From Nissolia schottii (lineage: Eukaryota > Streptophyta > Magnoliopsida > Fabales > Fabaceae): a DNA stretch of 64,000 bases. This document shows positions 13,065-25,000 of the stretch, one piece after another. The notes beneath the pieces were generated by a model that worked only from the letters and a program-made list of their open reading frames with translations, was not told where the DNA came from and searched no databases. The stretch's first letter is position 1, and each line of letters starts with the position of its first letter. Both the position numbers and the translations under genes were made by a program. The stretch is taken from positions 1 through 64,000 of the forward strand of contig QANU01027572.1 in the NCBI GenBank assembly GCA_003254905.1. Direction: 5' to 3'.

Positions 13065-16000
13065 TCACTGCAATATACTGTTGGCAATGGGAAAGGTGGG
13101 ATATATGTCAACAGGTACCTAGGATGAACAGCACAAAATACACAAAACAATTAATAGGATGCACCTTGGAAGATTTGAGATGCGGGTACGCATATGTGAG
13201 GCAAAAAGAGTACGTGAAGAATGAGTGTAAGCATGTTTTTGCAATAATCATACTCAAAAGCAACATCAGTTTCCTAATAAAACACTTTTAATTGCTGTTC
13301 TTAGGGAGACATCTTTAACGTGCACAGAAAATTGACAGCTAATTTGTAATTATAGTTTGAAAAGAAAAATATATAATACGTAGTAATGATATTGACAAGT
13401 TTGTGATATGAATTTATAAGTAAATTTTCAGATCATTTTTTAACTTTCATAAACTATTAGTCAAGATGGGCAAGGCTATACTCTGCTTATACAATTGGCC
13501 AACTAGATTTAACCTTGCAAGGAGTGATCATAAGCTGGGGATACATGAGGTACCCTCCAGCCGGATATTAGATGCTAAGATAAAATACTTTTAATAATTC
13601 AACATTTTGTTCAATTGAAAAACAAAAAAGAAGTGTGTATAAACATCGTAAAGGCTTCATGAATTTTAGTAGAGCGTGTCATAAGCAAAGTGGGATGCTA
13701 ATATAAATTTAGGAATTCCAAATGATGTTCAATTGAAATTTGAAAAAGTATAGACAATGTATAGACTTCAAGAATTTTGAGAACTGCCATGCAGATGCCA
13801 GTTTAGACAACTAATTGGGACTTCCTAATGTGAACTAGTGTTAAAGAACCAAACCTATTTTGGCTCTACACTTAGCTCATCATCTTATACCTGAAAACTA
13901 TGGTCTACAGTGTATACCTGAATACTCTCCAACTTTTTCAGTGCAATTTTCAGTGGTTCTGTCATCACACTGTATCTCTGGAGAAGTAAACCAGCAGCCT
14001 CTTTATCACCCCTGGCTTGTATGGTGAGTATCTCCTTGCTCAGACCTTCAACTGCACCTTCAATCTTGACAAAGAAAATTGTAATTATTATCGCCCATCT
14101 TACTCAAGATGGAGAGACGGAGATACAGACAACGATTATCAAGCACAAATACCTTGGAAAAATCAACAGAAACTGTGTCTTCTGAATGCATGATAAAGGC
14201 TCCTTTCTCGTATAACCAGTTGAACTGCAATGCCTGTCCTTTTCTGACAATATTCAGTGGCATCAGAAGCTATATCACAACAACAAACACCAAATGGAAA
14301 AAGACTGAATAGCTAGCAGCATACCCATGAGCTTCCTCTAAACCAAAACGTACAGAGCGAAAGCATCCGGCGAGAAAAGAAACATACATGGACTTCAGCA
14401 AACTTTCAGAAAGCAAGTCCTGGCAAAATCAGAGACGAACAATGACATTAACATCAGCTGTAAGCCGCATAGCAATAAACTGTCTAGAAATGTATTGTCA
14501 AATCAGACATAAAACAAATTTAAAACTATATGGTTGCAGTTAAATATAAAAGTCATTTAATTGACTCTACGTGTCATCTTACATTTTCGAAATGAAGGTT
14601 CTTGGCATAGTATCAAAGCCTTTACAACCAAATGGTATACAGTTCGATTCCTACCACTCACATTCATCTAAAAAAGAATTAAGTCAAAGTTTGGGACAAG
14701 GTATAAGACTGGCCTGTGCATTGTCCACGCTTCAAGCTCATTGAGCTCTTGCATGAGGGGGCGTATTAAATATAAAAATCAGGCAATTGCCTCTATCCAT
14801 CAACTTAAGCTCTTGGTAATGATGGTTCTTGACAATTGCCAAGCAATTAACACAATTTGAAGGCATGGATGGCCAAGCAATGGTTTGAATGAAGACATAA
14901 TTTATAGGATATTGTGGTATTGTCTAATCCATGTAGCCGATCCCATCTCGATTTTGCTTTCTTGTTCAATAGTCTAACTCCATCCCATGAGAAATAAAGT
15001 GGGATGACTAACCTGAGAGATTAAGAACCTCAATGCCCAGAGGCCAACTATATCCGCTTTTGCTTCTTCTAGAGCTGAGTGAAATTCTTGCAATTCCTGT
15101 ATCAAACAGTAAGATGCAATTAACGTTATGTACAAATAGAATTAGGTGATAATTGATAAGCACATTTAATAATTTTTGGAAATTCAAGATGTTTTTTATT
15201 TCTTGATTGATAGCATCCAAGGTATTACTAAAAGCAAGACTTTTAACAAACAAATAATGGCCAAGACTGATGATCTGGTCAAATTGAGAATGTAAATCTT
15301 AGAATTGAGTGGTCTAAGTCAACCCTAAGAGCTAGCTCATGGGGGGAGGAATGTCCAACTCTATATAAAGAGTTATCTTGGCCATAGCCCTAAGCGATGT
15401 GAGACTCTAACATTAAATTATTGTAAGCCAGCCAGTAAGGAATTACAGGACTGAAGCAGTAGAATAGTTCCTTGAACTGTTAACCGCATCACCAAATACC
15501 ACCACCCGCATCCATGACCATCTTTAAGCGTTGAGCCTCTATTATGTAGTTAAGACATGGTTTCCAGAATTCGCTTCTCTTTTCCCTCCTTGTCAACATG
15601 GTCTCTAAAGCCTTAAGAAAGGCAACCCTAGAACCATGCATACCCATTGTCTTCATATGAAACTTACATGCAGCTTAAGTCTGTCAGCCACCACTCTGAC
15701 TGTTGGAAATAAAAATAGAAATCAAAGATTGTTCGTGAACCTTTAGATTCATGTACATATATTGTAGATTTATCTTTCAATAATTTCCTAGTTGTGTAAG
15801 TTGTATATAAAGAAAGGCTACCCCTGTTCTAAAATACACCCAAGCAAATTTCAGCAAACTCTCTTGATCTTATCTCACATATTTTCAGTCTCTATTCTCA
15901 AGTTGCTATCAGAGCTGGCATAGTCCTGCTTTGGCTCTGCCTTTCAGTTTCTTAGTTTTGCTTGTAGTCCAACAGAACCTCATCCAAACTCTATTGTTAT

Positions 16001-19000
16001 GTATCTGGTCACACAGAACTGTAGAAAATGTATTTTCTATATCTTAAAAGAGGTTACAAAAGGCCAAATAAATACAGTAGGCCTGAGGAGCAGCTATGAA
16101 TCTGGTCCTATCCCTAAATTAAAGGAGAAAATTATCTCCTCTTAAATGGAAAGAATAATCACACATATCAACTACCTAAGAAAGGAAAGATTTAATTTCT
16201 CCTAATCTGTACAATTCAGAGGATTAAAAGCAGAATATTCTTTCCTAAAATAGATGCTGGATTACCAACACTCCCCTTTAAGCTAGGTGGTAGATGTCTA
16301 CCATCCCTAGATTGGATCTTAGAGTCTCATAAGTACTCTTGGGAAGGCCTTTAGTCAAAATACCGGTAGTTTGTTGACTTGATGGTGTGTATTCTAGACT
16401 AGCAACCTCACTTTCGATCTTTTCTTTTATAAAGTGACAATCAATTTCCACATGTTTGGTTCTATCATGATGAACCAGATTTTTGGCAATGCTAATGGCA
16501 GCTTTGTTATCACATAGAACCTTCATAGGGTAGTCGGAGGAGATTTTAAGCTCCTTAAGCATTCTTTGGAGCCGCATTCCATCACAAATGCCATGAGACA
16601 ATGCTCTAAACTCTGCTTCAGCGCTGCTCCTTGCAACCACCGATTGCTTTTTACTCCTCCACGTAACCAAATTTCCCCAAACATAGGAGCAATAACCTGT
16701 GGTGGACTTTCGGTCTGTAATTGACCCTGCCCAATCTGCATCAGTGAACACCACAATGTCTCTGTTAGAATTCCTTGCAAAGTTTAGTCCTCTCCCCGGA
16801 GTTCCCTTTAGGTACGGGAGGATGCGATTTACAACCTTCATTTGATACTCAGTGGGATTATTCATATACCGACTTGCCATTATCACAGCAAAGCCAATAT
16901 CAGGTCTTGTGTGAGTTAAATAAATCAGTTTTCCCACAAGTCTTTGGTACCTGTCCTTGTCGGTTGGAGGGCTTTCTTCTTCTACCCCACTTTTCTTGAT
17001 TGAATCCATTGGGAAGTCAACAAGCTAACATCCCAACATACCAGTTTCCTTCAAGAGGTCTATGGTATACTCTTGAAGTTTCCTAAGTCCTTCACTTCAA
17101 ATTCCTTATCCAAGAAACATACACAATGAACAATGCTGTTTTTCCCTCTAAAGTGTGACAAACATTGTGTGATCTGTTTGACACTGAACAAAACCATTTC
17201 CTTTGACCACACGAGTTAGTCTTTCAAACCATGCCCAAGGTGATTGCTTGAGGCCATGTAAGGACTAGCATAATCAGCACACTTTGCCTCCTGTTTTTTT
17301 TTTTTGGTTTCAAGTCCAGGAGGAATGTTCATGTAGACTTCTTCCAACTCGCCATTTAAGAAGGCATTCTTGATGTCAAGTTGGTGCAAAGGCCAATCTA
17401 GATTGGCAGCTAGGGACAAGATAACTTGGACAAAATTTAACTTTGCCACTGGAGCAAATGTCTCTTCATAGTCTATGCCATAGGATTGTGTGAATCCTTT
17501 AGCCACTAGTCGTGCCTTATATCTATTAACGCTTCTGTCTGCATTGTACTTGACAGAGAAAATCCACTTGCACCCAACAGTTTTCTTCCCTTCTAGCAAT
17601 GTTGACATTTCCCAAGTTCCATTTTCTCTAGAGCTTGGATTTCTTCCTTTACGGATGCTGTCCATTTTGTATTTTGTAATGCTGCCTCCTGTATGTTCTT
17701 CGGAAATTGAATGCTCTATAGTTTAGTGATAATCTATCAAAAGACAAATTTTCCAATAGGGTGTTGAGTGCAAGCCCTTAAACCCTTCCTAACAGGAATA
17801 GGCAGATCAATATCAATGATTTCTTGGCAAGAAATTTCAGAATGTGAAGGAGCAGAGAAGTTGTCACCTTGGTGAACTTCTCTGGGATGTCATTCGGTTA
17901 GATTCCTGGCCTTGCAATAGAAGTGTGGGGGGGCTCTTGATCCTGTCGGGTTTTCTGCCTCCTTGAATACACACGAAGTGGCTTTTCTGCTTCTGCAGTG
18001 GATTGCGTAACTATTGGGCCTGTTATTGTTATCTTGGAAGTTGCAGCTTCATTGACTGGGCACGCTATTGTTGCTTCAGGTTCAGCTAGGCAGTGGTTTT
18101 CCGGGCCAGATTCTGCATCACACATAGCTCTATGTTGTTCTTCCTCGAGTGCTATTGTCCCAGAACAGAAACTGAAATTCATTTTGCTTCTTCTCCTCTT
18201 GAATTTCAGTTTTGGAGTAGAAACGTCTGTCCTCATAGAATGTGACGTCCATAGAATGATAGAATTTTTTGGTATAGGGAGAATAGCATTTGTAACCCTT
18301 GTGGTTTGGTGAGTAGCCCAAGAAAATACAAGGCATGGATGTAGGGTCAAATTTGCTTTGGTTGGGTTGGTGATTATGGACACAGGCAGAGCACCCAAAA
18401 ATTTAGAGGGTGAAAAGCCGGGTGTTGGGGAAGATGGTTTGAAGGGTAGAGTGTGGTGTGCTGTATTTTAGGATTTTGGAGGGCATTCGGTTGATGAGGT
18501 AAGTGACTGTGAGGACAGCATCTCCCCAAAACTGTGATGGGACATTAGTGGCAAGCAACAAGGATCAAGTAACTTCCAAAAGATGACAGTTCTTACGTTC
18601 TGCAACCCCATTCTTTTGTGGGGTGTTGACGCATGAGCTTTGATGAATAATGCCGTGTCTTTGAAGATAGGCACCCAGGGCAGAATTATAGTATTCCCAT
18701 TGTCAGTTCTGAGTACTTGGATGTTTGTTTGAAATTGGGTCTTCACCATCCTATGGAAGTATTCAAACAATTGTGCTACCTCTGATTTTTCCTTCATGAG
18801 AAACACCCATGTTGTTCTTGTGTGATCGTCAATGAATGTGACGAACCATCTAGAACCTGTAATGTTGTACTGTGGATCAAGGAGAAATGGTGTGATGGTT
18901 TGTGTGGTTGGGTGGGATAACTATTTCGAGCATGTTTTGCAATTTGACACACTTCACATTGGAAAATGTTGGGTTTTTCTTGAATAATGTAGGAAACAAT

Positions 19001-22000
19001 TTCTCCAAATACATAAAGTTAAGGTGACCTAGGCAATAATGCCACAACATTAAAGACTCATTGTGGGGTAAGGTTGCTGCACAAGCAGATTTTGAGGCCT
19101 CATGGTTGCTATTGGAGTCATTAACCCGAAGGATATAGAGCCCAGCGCATTCTTCTGCATTGCCAGTCGTCTTCCCCAAGTCCAAATCCTGAAATTCACA
19201 CAAATTAGGGTGGAATTTGGTAACACATTTTAGGTTTTTGGTTAGGTTGCTAATGGACAGCAAATTACAATCAAGTTTAGGGACATGGAGAACATCTTTA
19301 GGATGATGTCCATAGACACAAGTATTAATCCTTTACCAACCACTTTAGAATGAGAACCATCTGCAGTTCGGACTGTGGAATTTTCATGACAAGGATAATA
19401 CTTGCTGAAAGAACTAATATCCCCTGCCATGTGGCCGGAAGCCCTTGAGTCCAATATCCAATCTGATGTCCTACCTTTGCAAGTTGATAAAGCAGTTAAG
19501 AATTTACGTTTTAGTGCTAAAGAGGTAGTACTGCTGGTGCTTCTTGGTTTCCTGGTTTGTTGAAAGAGTTTCTGCGGCATGTCCATCTGTTCCTTGCTGA
19601 ATGGACTGACTTCAGCTAACTTTTCCTGAGGTGTCCTCTCCCCATGCATGGAAGGATGCTGTGTTGCCTCTTCAGTTTACCATCAGCTGGTCTCCTAGTG
19701 AGGAACCAACATGTCCACTTGGCGTGGCCTCCTTTTATGCGATGTTCACACTAAGGTCTGGATTTTTTCTGTTGTTGGGTGTAGTTTTGGTCATTCAGTT
19801 TGTGTCCTGTTATTGGAATGATTGCCTCTGAGGGACTGGCTAGGACAGCGCTGCCAGTCTCAAGCTTGGCTCCTCCTCCTTGGGTTTCACTCGTCAGCCA
19901 TGGGACAGAGTTGTTTAGTGATGGTTCAGATCGAGCTCTGACACCATGTAGAGAATGTATTTTCTATATCTTAAGTGAGGTTAAACAAAGGCCAAATAAA
20001 TACAATAGGCCGGAGGAGCAGCTATGAATCTGGTCCTATCCCTAAATTAAATTATATCCTCTTAAATGGAAAGAATAATTATAGATATCAACTATATAAG
20101 AAAGGAAAGATTTAATTTCTCCTAATATGTACGAGTCACAGGATTAAAAGCAGAATATTCTTTCCTAAAATAGATGCTTGATCACCAACAAGAACACACC
20201 TAACCCTGTAACCCTAACCACTTCCACAAAATAAAAAATCGAAGACATCCCCCATCCACATCTAAGGTGACACACCAACCACTGAGGAGTTCATCTGACT
20301 TCCCCTAATCTTCCAGCCAGCCACATCCCATAGATGCGTCGCCAGACAGTATGCGCCACCCCTTATCACTGTAGCTTCCTGCCATTCAACAAGTCAATGC
20401 TTCACATGTAGACTGTGGAAGATCTCAGCCACATGTCAGGAAAATATCCTGATTGTATGGTCATAATCCTGTCCTTAACGGTAGAGATTGTATAACTGTA
20501 ATTTTATTCTATACTCCCTCCGTTTTTATTTACTTGTCCACCTTTTTATTTTGGTATTTCCACAAAAACTTGTCCACTTCCTAAATTGAGACAATATTAA
20601 TTATTTCTTTTCCTACCCCATATTAAATACACATTGAAAGTAATGAAGCAAAGAGAGAGAAATAGAGTAATGGAACACATTAAAAAGGGGCAATGTTGTA
20701 AAGTACTACTAAATTTTCCTAACTTCTAGACTTTTCAACCATTTTTTTAATACCCACGCATAGCACAAAGTGGACAAGTAAATAAAAACAGAGGGACTAT
20801 TTAAGAGGAGAATAGTTCCTCCTTTATTCTAGAGATAGGCTTTTATTTTGTAGCTTTATTGATTTTATTATGTAGCTGTAATTTTCTAGAGTTGTAATTC
20901 CTGGCCTGTTCAAGATGGCCTCCTGTAACATCTTTGAAATAACACAACACCTTTTTCTACATGGTATCAGAGCATGGTCTGAACCATCAGTAAACACCTC
21001 ATCCCATGGTAGATGTGAGTGGAAAACCTGAGGGAGGACCTCGACTGGGGACCAGCAGTGCGCCTCTGCCCTGCCCAGTTGAAGGAACCTCACTCCCCCA
21101 TTAATGGCCACAAACTCAACGGTCAGAATTATACCCAGTGGGCCAGATCAGTCCGCATCTTCCTCCAAGGAAAAGGGAAGGAAGAATACATCATTGTTGA
21201 GGCTAAAAAACCAGAAAAGAATGATGCAGAGCGCAAGAAATGGAGGCTCGAGAATAGCTTGGTGATGACATGGTTGTTGAACAAAATTGTTAAGAATAAA
21301 AATAAATATATTCTATATCTTAGATTGATCTTATTTGATTTAGTTTATTCTAGATTAATTTACTTTCATTATGCATTGATTGTCTTTCTAGTCTATAAAT
21401 AGGAACATCTCTATGTAATGAGAGACACAACAATACACATCTATTCAATAATACAATTACATTTCTCACTCTCTAATTATTCCTATCTAATCCAATTTTA
21501 TTATTATTTGCTCTAATACCGCATGAAACTTAACATGGTATAAAAGTGGTGCCATACCATCCTCCGTGACCTATCTCGTCACTCTTCCGCTACTAGAGTT
21601 CTAGTCTAAAATGGGACTTATCTAGTCACTCTTTCGCTGCTAGAGTTGTAGTCTAAAATGGGAACTCTATTTTAATTTCTCTCTATCCTTCATTGGTGCC
21701 TAATTTTTTTTCCCAAAGCTATTTTCACCCAAACTGCACCCTCCTTCCAGTCACCACTATTATGCATCAATTCCAGCAAGTTCAACCACTGTCCGCTGCA
21801 GTTTTCAGCTGCTAGTGACCCTTTTCGAAAACTTTTACATCTGGCAACCCAATTACCAGGCTCGCAATCCTCCGTTGCTGCCACCCGTGGTTGTGGCATC
21901 GCATTATGAGTTCGCATGCACTCTCACACGCATCACTTCGCCTCTAATGCAAACCCACGTGCCGCCGCTTCCAATCGCGCATGACAGTGCGTCTGCTGCA

Positions 22001-25000
22001 ACCTCTGGCCACCAGTTGCACCGCTGAGATTGTCTCGACCTCATTGTTCTAGATCTATCCTCCTCGTGTTCAACAGACCACTGCACAGTCACACTTATCT
22101 AGTTTTCCGATTTTGCCATTGTGCCTACTTTCCGGCGGTTTGTGGTGCTTCATTCCTGCTTACCATTGTGCCTACATCATTACAATGGCTGTGGTGCTTC
22201 ATTCTCGTGCTACTGTGCCTATGCCTTTCCGATGGTTCTGATGCTTTATTCCCGTGCCACTGTTCCTACGCCTTTCCGGTGCCTCCGGTGCTTCATTCCC
22301 GTTGCCACTGTACCTACACCTTTCCGGTGGTTCTAGTGCTTCATTCTCATGCTTACCAGGTATTGCACATTATCAGTGGTAGATCCATTGTTAAGCAAAA
22401 AAATAAAAAATAAAAAATTTGATGTATATAAAATTTGATGTATCTAAAGAAAACGGTAACGAACTTAGTGGCCCATTCTAAGTTCATCATTAAGTTAATA
22501 CATTTAGCGCAGCAAGTTTCAAAAGTCAAAGAAACTGCTCTAATGAAACATATTGTGTGTTGAAACACACGTGTGTGTATGAGGGGATCAAAGTCCCACA
22601 TAGGAAAGTGAAGAGAAATGTAGAGGGCATGTAAGTGTGGATAGGTGTAAGTTTGCCTTTTGGTCAAAAGCACAATCCACACCAAAACCCAATAACTCAA
22701 TACACCCCACATGCCCTACAACAACTCAAACCTAAATCATTTAAGCCATAAAATGCCCAATGCCAAAAATCTAACATTATGTAACTGACCAATCTCACAG
22801 TAGACTTCCGACCATCTGGAAGTGTTATGGTATGAGGTCCAATTCCATGGCAGCATTCATGGCAAATTGTATGAGTGAAAAATGATTCAAAATCTACAAA
22901 TTCTTGTTGTTCCATTGCAACACAGGCAGCAGCTATAGGAAGAAGAATATGCTTGAACCTGTTAAGAATTGGCAGGTTTATTAACTATCCATTTAGAAAA
23001 AAGGCTCATTCACAATTAAGATGAAACTTGACCAAACTAGAAGTTTTAGGGTCAGAAATTATACTTAGCCTCTGAAACATTCTTGAGCATGACCATTGAT
23101 GTTCCGTGGTCTTTTACAATACGCTCGTCATTTGGCAGATTGAAAGCAAGAGTCTGTGGTCCCTTGACATCCTGAAATAATTCATGAATGAAAAAATTCA
23201 AGTAAAATACTTTTTAGTATAAAATACTGCATTACAAGGAGAAGCCCTGGTGAATTTTATTAGAAAGGATTGGTAGAAAATTGTCTTCCATACAACAGCT
23301 TAAGCCAAAGAAAAATGTCATGGATTGGGTTTTTTCATCAACTCTTTTGCCATGATGACCATCATCCTTCTTCAGTCAATCAAACTTTTATTTTTCCCTC
23401 TAAAGCACTTTCATTTTTCCCTCTAAAACTTTCCCTGAAGTGGTGGTGAACGTATTCATGGAACCTTGGTGGTGTTTGATGATGATGAGTTTTGTTTTAG
23501 TCAGTGGGGGGCTGTGTTTGGGAATGAGTTGGGATTGTTTTTTATATAATAAATTGTAGTGTTTGTTGTTATGTTAGGTGGTTGTTGGTTCTCAATTTGT
23601 TGGTCTTAATAAGAGAGTTTGTAGTGTCTTAATTTGTTGGTGGCTGGTCACTCTTTTCCTCCTTAAAAAAAACATGGGTTTTGTCCCTTTTAAGGGTTTC
23701 CCAAGGGAGTTTTTAACGAGGTTTAGTTCCCAAGCTTGCTGTGTGTTGTTGTGTCACGGTAGTCCTTTAAAAAACAAGGAGTTTGTCCCTTTCAAAGGTT
23801 TATCACGCTAGTTTTAGGTGTGGGTGAGGTAGTTCTTAGGTAGTACTTTGCCTATTTTAGTTGATCAATTGGTTTTCTTTTGCCATTTTTTGGGTTTGAT
23901 AGTTCATAACTCCACTTATCCAAAAAAAACTTTCTTATCCAGCCCTTTAAATCAATGTTTTATACCAGTATTTTGGACAGTAGATTAGTTGGCAATTGAA
24001 CAGCAGAGGAAGCATTGTCATCAGAAAACAGAAGGATCATCCTTCTTGCATGTTATAAATTGTCATGTTTAGTCATGCTAGAAGAGAGAAAGACACATAT
24101 TTAAATTGGGTCCTACCAATTTTAAGACAACTTCACTTATCTTGAATTCTGTGTCTTTCTATCTCTTAATATGACCAAACATGACAAATTTTAACATAAA
24201 AATATTCATTCCCATCATGTATGGAAAGAGTGCGCGTAAGATGATAACACTTGTATGGTTATAGAATGTTCTAGAATCCCCCATAAATGAATCCCAATTT
24301 AGTAAATGTCTAAAAATAATTAATTTAGGATTATTAAGATTTTGCTTTATATTTTCATAACAATTTGGTGCTTTCATTTATGAAGTCATTTCTTCCCTAA
24401 TTTATCTTTTCCTTATTCATCCATCCATCAACACCTCCCTAGTCCATCTTTTCCTAATTCATCCACCCACCTAAACCTCCTCCATCAAATAGAAAGATTA
24501 TACGAATTTTTTCCATCACCACCACACCCACCACCATCGGCAAATCCACCAGCAACCACTCACCACCACCACCTTCATTACCAACTACACCTTCCTCAAC
24601 CACTCACCGTCATCAACCAGCAGCACCAACCAGAACCACTAACCACTCACCACCACTGCCATCAACCACTCACCAATCACCACTGGACCCAACACCCTCA
24701 CGGCCGCCACCACCACCCACATATCCTCCTCACTAACAGAATCGCTGCCTCCACCACCAACAGAGCCGCCAACACCGAAACTACCACCATCACCTTTCAC
24801 AGATCTCACACTGCCTTACATCACCACCACCAAACAACAGCAAAAACCCATCGACAAGGAAAGCCAAAACCACCAAGAAGGGAAGCCAACCTCAGATCTG
24901 ATCCAAGAAAATGTATCAACAAAAGAGGGTGTTATGGTATCTAGGAATTTTGTTTTTTCATTATAGATTGTTTGGAACACCCAAATAATTGAATTCTCAC

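Larger units (their letters stand above)
16020..20190 (-). mobile_element. Ty1/copia retrotransposon (element B), degenerate, with both LTRs and TSD
   Basis: LTRs lie at 16020-16270 and 19947-20190 (TGTAGA...CCAACA on the plus strand), with about 20 mismatches and a few indels between them. Both outer sides carry the TSD AGAAC (16015-16019, 20191-20195). The Met-tRNA primer site (TGGTGTCAGAGCTCG on the minus strand) abuts the right LTR. A purine tract (TAAAGGGGAG) abuts the left one. The element therefore runs right to left inside a NUDX3 intron. The internal 3.7 kb keeps protease, integrase, reverse transcriptase and RNase H parts in several frames. Confidence 0.93.
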
